Positions 49,774 to 59,564 of a stretch of 64,000 bases of DNA are shown piece after piece (within the stretch, counting starts at the first letter, position 1; the number at the start of each line of letters is the position of its first letter). Position numbers and translations under genes: made by a program. The stretch is from contig NZ_QUFI01000004.1 in assembly GCF_003478505.1 (NCBI RefSeq), positions 58,182-122,181 on the forward strand, written 5' to 3'. Origin of the DNA: Clostridium sp. AF27-2AA. GTDB taxonomy: Bacteria > Bacillota > Clostridia > Lachnospirales > Lachnospiraceae. The notes beneath the pieces were generated by a model that saw only the letters and a program-made list of their open reading frames with translations, did not search any database and was not told the origin of the DNA.

Positions 49774-50421
49774 ATGGCAGAAGCAAATCAGAATCAGGGG
49801 CAGGCACAGCAGACTGCTCAGGGAGCTGGAACCACTGGACAGGCCCAGCAGACAACCAATCCACAGAATCAGGCTGCACAGCAGACAGCGCCGCCAGCTA
49901 TTGATTATGGAAAAATCCAGCAGATGCTTGACGGAACTCTGGCAGCTAAAGAGGATACTGCGCTGAAAGCTTATTTCAGACAGCAGGGACTCAGCCAGGA
50001 AGAGGTCGAACAGGCCATTGCAGCCTTTAAGCAGCAGAAAGCTGAACGTACTCCGGATGTCGGAGTCATGCAGGCACAGGTTACCCAGGCACAGGCAGCT
50101 GCACAGCAGGCTCAGATCAACAGTGCGGCAACTATGGCGGCGGTATCCCTTGGTATCAGCGCCAATACTATCCCGTATGTGATCAAGTTGGCTGATTTCA
50201 GTCAGGTAGTAGGTCAGGACGGAAAAATCAATGAAGAGACATTAAAAGCGGCGCTGAATAAGGTGCTGGAGGATGTGCCAGGGCTGAAACCGCAGGCAGC
50301 AGGTACTACCGGATTTGTCCAGGTAGGGGCTGCAAGCAGCAACGCTGGGGCCGGACAGGCCCAGCAGGCAACACAGACACAGGCAAGCGTACCAACGAAG
50401 CGTTGGAACCGTTGGAACTAA
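49774..50421 (+). CDS. Capsid scaffolding protein
   Basis: 215 residues, Gln/Ala-rich, with coiled-coil middle and a basic tail K-R-W-N-R-W-N that would contact the coat protein. Position directly before the major capsid gene. Confidence 0.82.
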   Translation: MAEANQNQGQAQQTAQGAGTTGQAQQTTNPQNQAAQQTAPPAIDYGKIQQMLDGTLAAKEDTALKAYFRQQGLSQEEVEQAIAAFKQQKAERTPDVGVMQAQVTQAQAAAQQAQINSAATMAAVSLGISANTIPYVIKLADFSQVVGQDGKINEETLKAALNKVLEDVPGLKPQAAGTTGFVQVGAASSNAGAGQAQQATQTQASVPTKRWNRWN

Positions 50422-50442
50422 AAGAAAGGATAAGGTGATAAT

Positions 50443-51408
50443 ATGGCTTTAAACTATGCACAGGTATGGGAACCGGAATTATTAGAGATTCTCATGCAGG
50501 GGACTTTAACCTCCCCGTTTGTAACCAGTAACGTGAAATGGCTGGATGCGAAGACTTTCCACTTCACTCAGATGTCCACTTCCGGATATAAGAACCACAG
50601 CAGAAGTGGTGGCTGGAACAAGGGCAATTACACCCAGAAGGATGTGCCGTTTACCCTGACCCATGACCGCGATGTATCTTTCCTGGTGGATAAGGCAGAT
50701 GTGGATGAAACCAATGCAACCGCATCGATCCAGAACATCTCGAAGACCTTTGAGATGACTCAGGTAGTGCCGGAGACGGATGCTCTGTTCTTCTCCAAGG
50801 TTGCACAGGCAGCCCAGAAAGAGGATGGGTACCATTCTTCGACTGCGGCTTCCGGCTACACTAAAGCAAAGGTATTCAGTATGCTGAAAGACATCCTGGC
50901 AAAGGGCAAGCTGAGAAGATACAAGGCAAACGGCAGCCTGATCATGTATGTATCCAGCGCTATCATGGACGCTCTGGAGCAGTCTACCGAGTTCACCCGC
51001 AAGATTGAGATGACTCAGATCGCGGAGGGTGGAATGGGAATCGAAACCCGAGTGACCGACATCGATGGTGTGCCGATCATGGAGGTTGTGGATGATGAGC
51101 GCTTCTATGATGCATTTGACTGGGAACCGGAGAATGGTGGTTTTGCACCGCAGAAGAAAGTTGCCGAAGGAACCCCGGTAACTGGAGCCCACAAGATCAA
51201 TGTGCTGGTCGCCTGCGGCCAGACCTGCAAGATCGTACCGAAGATCTCCAGCATTTACTACTTTGATCCGGGTGCGCATACTGAGGGTGATGGTTACCTG
51301 TACCAGAACCGTTCCCTGTCCGATGTATTCGTTTTCCCGAATGGAAAAGACGGTAAGATTGACAGCGTGTATGTTGATGTGGATACCACGGAGTATACTG
51401 GTGCCTGA
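50443..51408 (+). CDS. Major capsid protein
   Basis: 321 residues following the scaffold gene, start MALNYAQVWEPELLEILMQG. HK97-like pattern with an N-terminal arm, a central alpha/beta domain and a P-domain-like end. Forms the shell. Confidence 0.9.
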   Translation: MALNYAQVWEPELLEILMQGTLTSPFVTSNVKWLDAKTFHFTQMSTSGYKNHSRSGGWNKGNYTQKDVPFTLTHDRDVSFLVDKADVDETNATASIQNISKTFEMTQVVPETDALFFSKVAQAAQKEDGYHSSTAASGYTKAKVFSMLKDILAKGKLRRYKANGSLIMYVSSAIMDALEQSTEFTRKIEMTQIAEGGMGIETRVTDIDGVPIMEVVDDERFYDAFDWEPENGGFAPQKKVAEGTPVTGAHKINVLVACGQTCKIVPKISSIYYFDPGAHTEGDGYLYQNRSLSDVFVFPNGKDGKIDSVYVDVDTTEYTGA

Positions 51409-51422
51409 TCGGAGGTGATCCT

Positions 51423-51809
51423 ATGGCTTACGAGCCGTATGTAACTCCGGAATATTACCAGAAAGAATATGGCGGCGGCATCGTGCCGGAACGTGAACTT
51501 GAAAAAGCTCTCCGGCAGGCCTGCCACCACATCGATTCCCTGACCTACAATCGGATTGTGGGCCGGGGATTTTCTAAGCTGACTGACTTCCAGCAGGAGG
51601 TAATCCGGGAAGTTGTCTGCCAGCAGGCGGACTTTGAGACGGAAAACGAGGACGAGATCAACACGGTCCTGCAAAGCTACAGCATTAACGGCGTATCGGC
51701 TCAGTTTGGCAGCTCTTGGAATGTTTTTACCGATAAGGGCGTGGCCATGAAACGCGATGTGTATGCTCTGCTGTGTCAGACTGGCTTGTGCTGCCGTTTA
51801 GCGAGGTGA
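51423..51809 (+). CDS. Head-tail connector protein
   Basis: 128 residues. Helical connector type (gp6-like/SPP1 gp15) by pattern and position after the capsid gene. Confidence 0.78.
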   Translation: MAYEPYVTPEYYQKEYGGGIVPERELEKALRQACHHIDSLTYNRIVGRGFSKLTDFQQEVIREVVCQQADFETENEDEINTVLQSYSINGVSAQFGSSWNVFTDKGVAMKRDVYALLCQTGLCCRLAR

Positions 51810-51813
51810 GGCT

Positions 51814-52152
51814 ATGAGATACCCATGTTTGATACCAAAACGGCTCTGCAGGACGCCTGTGCATGTGCATTTGGAATCTGAGGAGCTGAGCAACCTGGGA
51901 AAGCCATTGTATACGTTCGATTCCGACCTTGTGTGCAATTTTCAGGACCGCACCAAGACTGTTTTGACGACCGAAAAGAAGCTGGTGCAGATCACTGGGA
52001 CGGCGCTGTTTCCGGGTGATATTGCACCGGACATGCCGTCTCTGAGCGGTGGCACGATTACAGTATTCGGTCAGGAGCGCCGGATCGAGCAGGGGTGCAA
52101 GAACCGTAACCCAGACGGAACAGTCAACTATTGCAGTCTTGAGGTGGTCTGA
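51814..52152 (+). CDS. Head closure/adaptor protein
   Basis: 112 residues, beta-rich, second in the connector module; overlaps the next gene by one base. Confidence 0.65.
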   Translation: MRYPCLIPKRLCRTPVHVHLESEELSNLGKPLYTFDSDLVCNFQDRTKTVLTTEKKLVQITGTALFPGDIAPDMPSLSGGTITVFGQERRIEQGCKNRNPDGTVNYCSLEVV

Positions 52153-52532
52153 TGCAGGTCAAATCAACGGTAAAGTTAAATACGCCACGCATTAAGCAGC
52201 TGACACAGGCGGCAGTGACGGCGCTGGAATTGACTGGCGAACTATTGCATGAAGAAACGCAGCAGGCCCAGGTATTTCCGTTTGATACGGGTAATCTGCA
52301 AAATGAAAGCACCTTTGTGGATTACAGTAAATCCAAGAACGGCAAGGTAACGCTGGTTTCCAGCACACCCTATGCCCGTCGGTTATATTATCATCCGGAA
52401 TACAATTTCCAGACGAAAGAAAATCCGAATGCGAAGGGCATGTGGTACGAGGATTGGATGCCTGGAGGTCAGAAGGCTGACTTTGCACCAAAAGCATTCA
52501 AGCAATTTTATAAGAAAGCAGGTGGTGTGTGA
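52152..52532 (+). CDS. Minor capsid/tail-joining protein (HK97 gp10-like)
   Basis: 126 residues. P-F-D-T-G-N-L-Q-N-E-S and S-S-T-P-Y-A-R-R-L-Y-Y-H-P-E are the family's signature, as in tail-completion proteins. Confidence 0.82.
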   Translation: MQVKSTVKLNTPRIKQLTQAAVTALELTGELLHEETQQAQVFPFDTGNLQNESTFVDYSKSKNGKVTLVSSTPYARRLYYHPEYNFQTKENPNAKGMWYEDWMPGGQKADFAPKAFKQFYKKAGGV

Positions 52533-52936
52533 TGCTAAAAATTGCAGACATCCGTGGATGGATCGCATCTCTTGGCATTGCTGCAGACAATCGCGTCTAT
52601 ATCGGAAAACTGGATAATAAGCAGCAGAAATCTATCGGCGTGTATGGCCGGGGCGGATCAGGGCCGCCTTACATCGCATTGGGTGGCCTGGAATATACCA
52701 CCTATGATACCAAGCCGGTTTCTCTTCTGGTGCATTGGAATAGTGACAAAGAAGAAAGTGAAGCTGCAGCGTATGATCTTTTTGAGAAAATTAGAAACCT
52801 GTCCAGCCTGGACATAGGAGATACCCACATTCATTGCATCCGCCTGATGGTACCTGAACCGCAGGACGTTGGAACAGATGATGGCGGAGTATTTGAATAT
52901 GTAATCTGGTTGGATTTTATTTATCAGAGAAAGTGA
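52532..52936 (+). CDS. Tail completion/minor capsid protein
   Basis: 134 residues from the ATG at 52532 (or the GTG at 52529). Fourth gene of the connector module, beta-rich, with the pattern of tail terminators. Confidence 0.7.
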   Translation: MLKIADIRGWIASLGIAADNRVYIGKLDNKQQKSIGVYGRGGSGPPYIALGGLEYTTYDTKPVSLLVHWNSDKEESEAAAYDLFEKIRNLSSLDIGDTHIHCIRLMVPEPQDVGTDDGGVFEYVIWLDFIYQRK

Positions 52937-52946
52937 GGAACGGAAT

Positions 52947-53402
52947 ATGTCCGAAGCAACAGGAAAAGTGTACCCGGTACACAACAATAAATTCAAGTTC
53001 GGCACTAAGGGCCTTTCCAGTGTTGACGGCGACATGGTAATGCCGGCAGATCTGGAAAATTTTTCACCGACCATTGATGGAACCACAGAAGAGTGGTATG
53101 CGATGGATGCAGAGGGCTGGGCCAAATCGGCAATGACCGGAAAGAAATTGAGCTTTTCTTTCAAGGGCAAACGTTCGGTTGGCGATAAGGGCAACGATTA
53201 TATCGCAGGCCTGGCATGGAAGTTTGGTCAGGATGTTATGACCAAGTTTGAGTGGGAAATGGTTTCTGGTGCAAAGCTGGCCTGCGATGTTGTGGTGAAT
53301 GTCACGACTCCCGGCGGTGGAGATACCACCAACATCGATACCCTGGAGTTTGAGGTGACTTGTTACGGCAAGCCGACTTTCACTACAGCAGAAGCAGCGT
53401 AA
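52947..53402 (+). CDS. Major tail tube protein
   Basis: 151 residues, beta-sandwich pattern, ends with a strand-rich F-E-V-T-C-Y-G-K-P region. The position before the chaperone genes fits the tail tube. Confidence 0.85.
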   Translation: MSEATGKVYPVHNNKFKFGTKGLSSVDGDMVMPADLENFSPTIDGTTEEWYAMDAEGWAKSAMTGKKLSFSFKGKRSVGDKGNDYIAGLAWKFGQDVMTKFEWEMVSGAKLACDVVVNVTTPGGGDTTNIDTLEFEVTCYGKPTFTTAEAA

Positions 53403-53422
53403 ATTAAGAGGAGGACATGATT

Positions 53423-53725
53423 ATGGGAAAAGTAGTAGATATTACCGATAAACTGAGTTTTGACGGGAATCCGACTCTGGTTGTCAAAGGGAAGAAGCTG
53501 GAGGTAAACGCCGATGCCCCGACTGTACTGAAGGTTATGAACTTCATGCAGAAGGAAAATGTCAATGACATGGAAGTGGTGTCCGCGATGTATCAGCTGA
53601 TCTTCCCTGAGAAGTCACGAACGGAAATTGATAAGCTTAAACCGAGTATTTCCGATTGGATGATCATTATCCAGGAAGCTATGGCGCTGGTAACCGGCGA
53701 GGCAAACAGCCAGGGAGAGCACTGA
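53423..53725 (+). CDS. Tail assembly chaperone (gpG-like)
   Basis: 100 residues from the ATG at 53423. Acidic, helical. The final codons contain GGA-GAG, from which a -2 slip leads into the next frame. Relatives bind the tape measure during tail assembly. Confidence 0.75.
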   Translation: MGKVVDITDKLSFDGNPTLVVKGKKLEVNADAPTVLKVMNFMQKENVNDMEVVSAMYQLIFPEKSRTEIDKLKPSISDWMIIIQEAMALVTGEANSQGEH

Positions 53726-54059
53726 CCCGTACTATGATCTATTCGAAGACTGGGACCTGATCGTGTCCAGCTTTTTATCACAGTACGGGCTGCGAATCCG
53801 CACAAAAGAGTTTGAGACGGTATCCTGGGATGAGTTCAAGGCGTTGCTATCTGGACTCGCCCCGGACACCGCCCTCGGGCGAATTGTGGCAATACGATCG
53901 GAAACGGATAAGGATATCATCAAGCATTTCAACCAGGACCAGAAAAAGATTTATGATGAATGGAGAAGCCGCAGTGCAAGCAGTATGTCAGAAGAGGACT
54001 ACGACAAGCAGATGGCAGCTCTGGAGCGCATGATAGCTGCTATGGCGGGAGGTGGTTGA
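53717..54059 (+). CDS. Tail chaperone extension (gpT), reached by likely -2 frameshift
   Basis: A frame +1 (equal to -2) to gpG, open from about 53695. It reads S-T-D-P-Y-Y-D-L-F-E-D-W-D before the first possible start (GTG at 53763), which has no ribosome site. At 53714-53719 tRNA-Glu on GAG can slip back two bases onto an identical GAG. The product would be a gpG-T fusion of about 215 residues. Confidence 0.65.
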
Positions 54060-54207
54060 AATTGAGAAGATAAAGCAGAAAAAGGTCCGGTGCCCATACT
54101 GCGGGCATCCGGTCAATGCGAACCAATCGGAAGACGCCAAATGCAACGGCGTCTTTTTTAAATGTAAAAATAAAGATTGCAGACGAATCTTTGAATTAAG
54201 AATCTAA
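54052..54207 (+). CDS. Com-like zinc ribbon protein
   Basis: 51 residues from the GTG at 54052. CPYC and C-x-N-x-x-C pairs and the end FKCKNKDCRRIFELRI are like Mu Com and its Firmicutes phage relatives. Probably RNA- or DNA-binding. Just before the tape measure gene. Confidence 0.65.
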   Translation: MVEIEKIKQKKVRCPYCGHPVNANQSEDAKCNGVFFKCKNKDCRRIFELRI

Positions 54208-54253
54208 GACGCTGTGCCGATGTGCCTGTCTTATAAAAGGGCAGGTGACATAT

Positions 54254-56902
54254 ATGGCAGCGGATAGCGTAGGCCAGATTGGTCTTGATCTGGTCGTAAA
54301 TAAAAGTGATTTTGAAAAGCAGATGTCCGGCATCCAGAACCTTGCCGCGAAAGCCGGAAAAGCCCTGGCGGCTGCTTTTGCCGTAAAGAAATTAGTTGAT
54401 TTCGGTAAATCCTGCATTGAGCTTGGTTCTGATCTCTCTGAGGTCCAGAACGTGGTGGATGTAACATTCCCACACATGAGCAAGCAGATTGATCAGTTTG
54501 CGAAGAATGCTGCTACGCAGTTCGGCTTGTCGGAAACGATGAGCAAGCGCTTTACTGGTACGTTCGGCGCAATGGCAAAGGCATTCGGGTTTAATGAAAA
54601 AGCCGCTTATGATATGTCCACGACACTGACCGGATTGTCAGGTGATGTAGCATCGTTTTACAACATCAACCAGGATGAGGCATACACGAAGTTAAAATCT
54701 GTGTTTACGGGCGAGACAGAGAGCCTGAAAGACCTGGGCATTGTCATGACACAGACGGCTCTTGACAGCTACGCTCTGGCAAACGGTTTCGGCAAGACCA
54801 CGGCAAATATGTCGGAAATGGAAAAAGTTGCCCTTCGGTATCAGTTTGTGCAAAGTCAGCTAACATCTGCGGCGGGGGACTTTTCCAGAACATCTGACGG
54901 TTGGGCGAATCAGGTCCGCATCCTGCAGCTGCAGTTTGATAGCTTAAAGGCCACGATCGGCCAGGGGCTTATTAACGTGCTGTCTCCGGTGATTAAAGTG
55001 ATCAACACAATCATCGGTAAACTGATGAGTCTGGCCAATGCGTTCAAAGCCTTCACGGAGTTCATAACTGGGAATAAAGGTTCCGGCGGCGGAGCATCTA
55101 CGGTAGCTGCCGATATGGGAGCTGTTGCGGATTCAGCAGGGGATGCCGCGTCCGGTATGAACAAAGCTGCAGGTGCGGCGAAAAAGGCAAAACAGGCCTT
55201 CGGGCTCGCGAAGTTCGACGAACTGAATGTGGTAAGCTCCAATGATTCTTCCGGTAGCGGTTCAGGATCCGGAGGAAGCGGCGGTGGCGGTGGTGGATAC
55301 GAATCTGATCAGTTCGATATGGGCGAACTGGAACAAGGAACCGAAGAAGTAGACAGCCGAATGGATGCCATCATGAAGCGGCTGAATGAATTACGCAGCG
55401 CATTCACGAGTGGTTTTTGGGATGCACTGGGAGACACTTCTGTATTTGATAGCATCCAGGACTCTATATCTGGAATAAAAGAACGCCTAACCAACATCTT
55501 TACAGCTCCAGAAGTTGTGCAGGCTGCTAATAGTTTTGCAGACACATTAGCATATAATCTTGGGGCAATAGCCGGTTCGGTTGCATCTATTGGACTTACC
55601 ATTGCGGATAATTTGCTGGGCGGTATTGATTTATACCTGCAGCGGAATTCTGGCCGGATAAAAGATTTTTTAATATCGATGTTTGATATAAGCGCCGATA
55701 TTGCTGAGATATCCGGAAATTTTTCAATAGCTGTTGCGGATATTTTTACAGTATTTCGGAGCGATACAGCAAAACAGATCACCGCTGATATCATTAAGCT
55801 TTTCTCTGATGCTTTCATGGGAGTGCAGGAACTGTCTCTTGCTTTTTCGCGTGATGTTCTGGCAATGATAACAGAGCCGGTCACGCGCAATGTCGATAAG
55901 ATAAAAAGCACGCTCAATGGGCTTTTAGGTGTAGTGCAGACCATCACGGGAAGTATTGCAGACACATTCGAATACTTTGTTGATGGAGTCTTACAGCTGT
56001 ATGACGAGCATATCAGTCCACTGATTCAAAGCTTTACAGACGGCTTATCTGAAATTGTAGATACGGTTTTAAGCGCATTCAACACTTATATCCTTCCGAT
56101 TCTGCAGGATGCAGCAGACCAGTTTGCTGAATTTAATGAAAGTTCGATAAAGCCTTTGATAGATGCATTTCTGGATTTTGCAGGAACTGTAGCTGATTCC
56201 ATCGGAGAAATCTGGAACAAAGTCCTGGTACCATTTATCAACTGGTTCGTGGAAAATATTGCACCAGTAATAGGTGATAGCTTAAAAAATGCGTCGGACA
56301 TCTTCTTTGCTTTCAGTGAGACGGCAGCAGAGGTAGTTGAAAATGTGCTTGGAGCATTAAAAGGTCTGATCGAGTTCATCACGGGCATTTTGACCGGAGA
56401 CTGGAAACGCGCTTGGGAAGGTCTGAAAGATATTTTCAAAAACGTGTTTAACGGAATAGTCAGCATTGCAGAAGGATGTGTAAACGCAGTTATTCGTGGC
56501 TTGAACAAACTGAGTTTTGATGTTCCAGATTGGTCGCCAATAGCTGCAGGCGAACACTTTGGATTTGATATAGCTCCAGTCAGTCTTCCACGCCTTGCGC
56601 AGGGCGGCTTTGTAAAGGCCAACACACCGCGCCTTGCCATGATTGGTGATAACCGGAATTATGGCGAGATTGTGGCTCCAGAGGATAAGATGATGGAATG
56701 GCTGAATAAAGCGGTAGAGCTTGGTGCCCGGATGATGGGCGGTGGTGGCGGCCTATCGGAAGATGATGTTTACTACGCATTCAAACGGGCGCTCAACGAG
56801 GCCGATCTGACGGCAACGCTTGACACAGACAGGCTTTTTAAGGCCATGAAGGCGAAAGCTGCGGAGTACCGGAGACGGACCGGAAAGCCGGCGTTTGAAT
56901 AG
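54254..56902 (+). CDS. Phage tail tape measure protein (element 2)
   Basis: 882 residues from the ATG at 54254. N-terminal domain of the TP901-type with A-K-A-F-G-F-N-E-K-A-A-Y-D-M, a Gly/Ser linker near residue 335, then coiled coil with hydrophobic stretches and the end PRLAMIGDNRNYGEIVAPEDKM. Determines tail length and may enter the cell on infection. Confidence 0.93.
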   Translation: MAADSVGQIGLDLVVNKSDFEKQMSGIQNLAAKAGKALAAAFAVKKLVDFGKSCIELGSDLSEVQNVVDVTFPHMSKQIDQFAKNAATQFGLSETMSKRFTGTFGAMAKAFGFNEKAAYDMSTTLTGLSGDVASFYNINQDEAYTKLKSVFTGETESLKDLGIVMTQTALDSYALANGFGKTTANMSEMEKVALRYQFVQSQLTSAAGDFSRTSDGWANQVRILQLQFDSLKATIGQGLINVLSPVIKVINTIIGKLMSLANAFKAFTEFITGNKGSGGGASTVAADMGAVADSAGDAASGMNKAAGAAKKAKQAFGLAKFDELNVVSSNDSSGSGSGSGGSGGGGGGYESDQFDMGELEQGTEEVDSRMDAIMKRLNELRSAFTSGFWDALGDTSVFDSIQDSISGIKERLTNIFTAPEVVQAANSFADTLAYNLGAIAGSVASIGLTIADNLLGGIDLYLQRNSGRIKDFLISMFDISADIAEISGNFSIAVADIFTVFRSDTAKQITADIIKLFSDAFMGVQELSLAFSRDVLAMITEPVTRNVDKIKSTLNGLLGVVQTITGSIADTFEYFVDGVLQLYDEHISPLIQSFTDGLSEIVDTVLSAFNTYILPILQDAADQFAEFNESSIKPLIDAFLDFAGTVADSIGEIWNKVLVPFINWFVENIAPVIGDSLKNASDIFFAFSETAAEVVENVLGALKGLIEFITGILTGDWKRAWEGLKDIFKNVFNGIVSIAEGCVNAVIRGLNKLSFDVPDWSPIAAGEHFGFDIAPVSLPRLAQGGFVKANTPRLAMIGDNRNYGEIVAPEDKMMEWLNKAVELGARMMGGGGGLSEDDVYYAFKRALNEADLTATLDTDRLFKAMKAKAAEYRRRTGKPAFE

Positions 56903-56918
56903 GAGGGAGTGGCGAATA

Positions 56919-57308
56919 ATGGCAGAATACAAAGGATATTTGCTTAAAATCAATGGAACAGAGCTGCCTGGTCAGTACATTCAGGACTATTCGTCTACTC
57001 CGAACCAGGCACAGGACAAAGATTCTTATCAGGATCTTACGGGAGAACTTCATCGTGAGATCCTGCCGCATACGCGGTCAAAAATAGAATTCAAAACACC
57101 GCCGATGTCTCTGGAAGAAAAAATTGTTTTTCAATCCTTTTTTCCGGATCGAAGAAGCAATCCGAAAATATCAGTTGAATACTGGAATGATGAAGATAAT
57201 GCATATACATCTGGTGAATTTTATACTCCGGATATCACCTACCAGTCATATCCCAGCGGGAACACGATTGCATATAAGCCATTTCGCGTTGCCCTGATTG
57301 AGTATTAG
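56919..57308 (+). CDS. Tail protein (distal tail region)
   Basis: 129 residues from the ATG at 56919. Short beta-rich protein right after the tape measure; resembles DUF6711-like tail proteins. May be a distal tail subunit. Confidence 0.6.
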   Translation: MAEYKGYLLKINGTELPGQYIQDYSSTPNQAQDKDSYQDLTGELHREILPHTRSKIEFKTPPMSLEEKIVFQSFFPDRRSNPKISVEYWNDEDNAYTSGEFYTPDITYQSYPSGNTIAYKPFRVALIEY

Positions 57309-57319
57309 GGGGTGGTGGC

Positions 57320-59416
57320 ATGCAGGTAAGTGAAACATTAAAAGAATTGTATCGCTCTGACAGTATTGATAAAAACATGATTGCAGAGTTTTGCCGCCCA
57401 GGACAAACAGAACCGTTTCTCGCAGTATATGACGGCAGCCGTTTCATCGACATGTCCCTGGAAGAAGCCCTCTGCAGTGATGATAATATCGAATGGGGAA
57501 GCTGCGAAGCATCACAGATCAAGCTGACCATCATCGGACTGAACGGTGCCGGAATAAAAGGCAGCGAGATGACCTTATACCAGACGTTGGACGGAGTCTT
57601 TCCGGCTACGGATCTGTACCCAGATGATAATACATACCCAGCTGGATACGTCATGCCGTTAGGGCGCTATGTTGTGCAGTCAGCGAAGAAGCAGGCAAAC
57701 ACGGACTTCTGGGATGTTGTAGCCCTGGATTATATGTCCAAGTTTGATACTGATGTAGTTGACTGGTACAATGCGCAGCCATTTCCGGTGCCGCTTCGGG
57801 ATTTTCGGGCAAGCCTTTGCCGATACCTTGGAGTAACCGAAGCTGTGCCGGATTACCTCCCGAACGATGATATGCCGGTAGAAAAGACCATAGATGCCGG
57901 AGAACTGACAGGAAAAGACATTTTGATTGCCTGCGAACAGGTAAATGGCGTATTTGGACATTTTGACCGTGAAGGGATACTGCAGCACATAGCATTGGAA
58001 CCGAATTACGGATTATTCCCGGCAACAGATCTGTGCCCGAACGAAGAATTGTATCCGGTTGCTCCTGGCGTGATGAATGATCAGGTGTATGATGAACGTC
58101 TGGAAGCGTACCTAATGATATCCAGTTACTTCGAGGATTATACGGTCCAGTCCATTGATAAGGTCCAGATCCGGCAGGAGAGTGAGGATATCGGCGCAAT
58201 CTATGGCACTGGTACCAACTGCTACACCATTGAGGGCAACTTCCTGCTGTACGGAAAAGGTGCAGATGAGCTGCAGCAGATCGCCGCAAATGTGTATGGT
58301 ATGATCAGCGGCAGGATGTATATCCCATTTAACTGTGAGCTTAAAGGCCTACCGTACATCGGTGTAGGCAGTGCCGTATATTTTGCATACGGATCAGATT
58401 CGATTGTATCTTATGTTATGAATCGGACACTCAAAGGAACCTATGCACTGAAAGACTCTTACAGCGCAGAAGGAGAAGAAATCCGGAGTGTGCAGAATAA
58501 TGTCAACAAAGATATTTTGCTTCTGAAAGGCAAGGCCGCCTACCTCAAAAAGAACGTAGACGAAGTATCTGCAAACCTGGTAGACCTGGAGAAGCAGACG
58601 GAAGCAAAGCTGACGATCACAGCAGAGAAGATCGAAGCCGAGGTCAAGCGGGCATCGGAAGCTGAAGGAAATCTGTCTTCGCTGATATCCCAGACTGCGG
58701 AGAGCATCACACTTATGGTCAAAAAAGGCGAGGTGTCGGCTCAGTTGTCTATTGAGAGTGGCGGCATCGATATTAAAGGTAACCGTTTCAGCTGGACTGC
58801 TACAAACTCATCATTGACCGCAGACGGAACGTTGACGGTTAATCAGGGACTTTTTAAGGGCTCCATTGATGTAGGCAATGGTCAGTTTACGGTTGATTCA
58901 AGCGGTAAAGTTATTGCAAAGTCTATTGAGGTCGGAACGTCATCTTCGAGGGCTACGCTGTACGGTTCCACAGTCCTGGCCACGAATTTTTCCTGCAACA
59001 GCAGTTTTAATGTTGACTGCTATGCCAATATGGCCGACATTGGAGGCAATACGATTAGTTGCGGTACGTTGCGGGCTAATCATATTTATGGTTCCATAGA
59101 TGACTTCTCAGATCGGCGCCTGAAGCAGAATATCCATCCCGTGGATGCGGAAACGGCGATCAGGATCATCAAGCAGCTGAAACCGGTATCCTACAGCATG
59201 AAACGGTATGACCGGGAGGGAGTCGGCTTTATTGCGCAGGATGTACAGAAAATCTGCCTAAAACAGGGCATAGATTTGCCACTGTATGGCAGACGGGGAA
59301 AGTATCTGACTATCCCGTATATCAACTACGTTCCTCTCCTGGTTGCGGTGGTGCAGAGCCAGCAACGGGAGATAGATCAGCTTAAGCGTCTGATCAGAAA
59401 GGAGAAGCATGTATAA
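57320..59416 (+). CDS. Tail protein with S74 intramolecular chaperone
   Basis: 698 residues. The N-terminal half is a Tal-like tail hub; a coiled coil (about 395-465) follows; a beta-rich shaft leads to the S74 peptidase/chaperone domain (DRRLKQNIHPVDAETA ... GVGFIAQDV) at about 595-698. Such chaperones fold trimeric fibres and then cut themselves off. Confidence 0.85.
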   Translation: MQVSETLKELYRSDSIDKNMIAEFCRPGQTEPFLAVYDGSRFIDMSLEEALCSDDNIEWGSCEASQIKLTIIGLNGAGIKGSEMTLYQTLDGVFPATDLYPDDNTYPAGYVMPLGRYVVQSAKKQANTDFWDVVALDYMSKFDTDVVDWYNAQPFPVPLRDFRASLCRYLGVTEAVPDYLPNDDMPVEKTIDAGELTGKDILIACEQVNGVFGHFDREGILQHIALEPNYGLFPATDLCPNEELYPVAPGVMNDQVYDERLEAYLMISSYFEDYTVQSIDKVQIRQESEDIGAIYGTGTNCYTIEGNFLLYGKGADELQQIAANVYGMISGRMYIPFNCELKGLPYIGVGSAVYFAYGSDSIVSYVMNRTLKGTYALKDSYSAEGEEIRSVQNNVNKDILLLKGKAAYLKKNVDEVSANLVDLEKQTEAKLTITAEKIEAEVKRASEAEGNLSSLISQTAESITLMVKKGEVSAQLSIESGGIDIKGNRFSWTATNSSLTADGTLTVNQGLFKGSIDVGNGQFTVDSSGKVIAKSIEVGTSSSRATLYGSTVLATNFSCNSSFNVDCYANMADIGGNTISCGTLRANHIYGSIDDFSDRRLKQNIHPVDAETAIRIIKQLKPVSYSMKRYDREGVGFIAQDVQKICLKQGIDLPLYGRRGKYLTIPYINYVPLLVAVVQSQQREIDQLKRLIRKEKHV

Positions 59417-59564
59417 AGTATCAGAGGAGCAGTGTGCGTCGCTGCTCTATATTTTTGACCGTCTTACAGTGACAGGACCGGATCAGGCGGCTTTGCTGAG
59501 CAATGCGGCCGTGATCGTGCGGAACTTGGAAGAGGAGGAGAAAAAGAGCAATGACGTTAAGTAA
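59409..59564 (+). CDS. Small tail-region protein
   Basis: 51 residues between the S74 protein and the fibre, overlapping both. AAAGGAG precedes the ATG. Helical. Function unknown. Confidence 0.55.
   Translation: MYKVSEEQCASLLYIFDRLTVTGPDQAALLSNAAVIVRNLEEEEKKSNDVK

Noticed and set aside
49617..49904. 95-codon ORF before the scaffold gene as an immunity gene for the nuclease domain
   Set aside because: It runs through the leader and the scaffold gene in another frame, has no ribosome site and looks like non-coding sequence.
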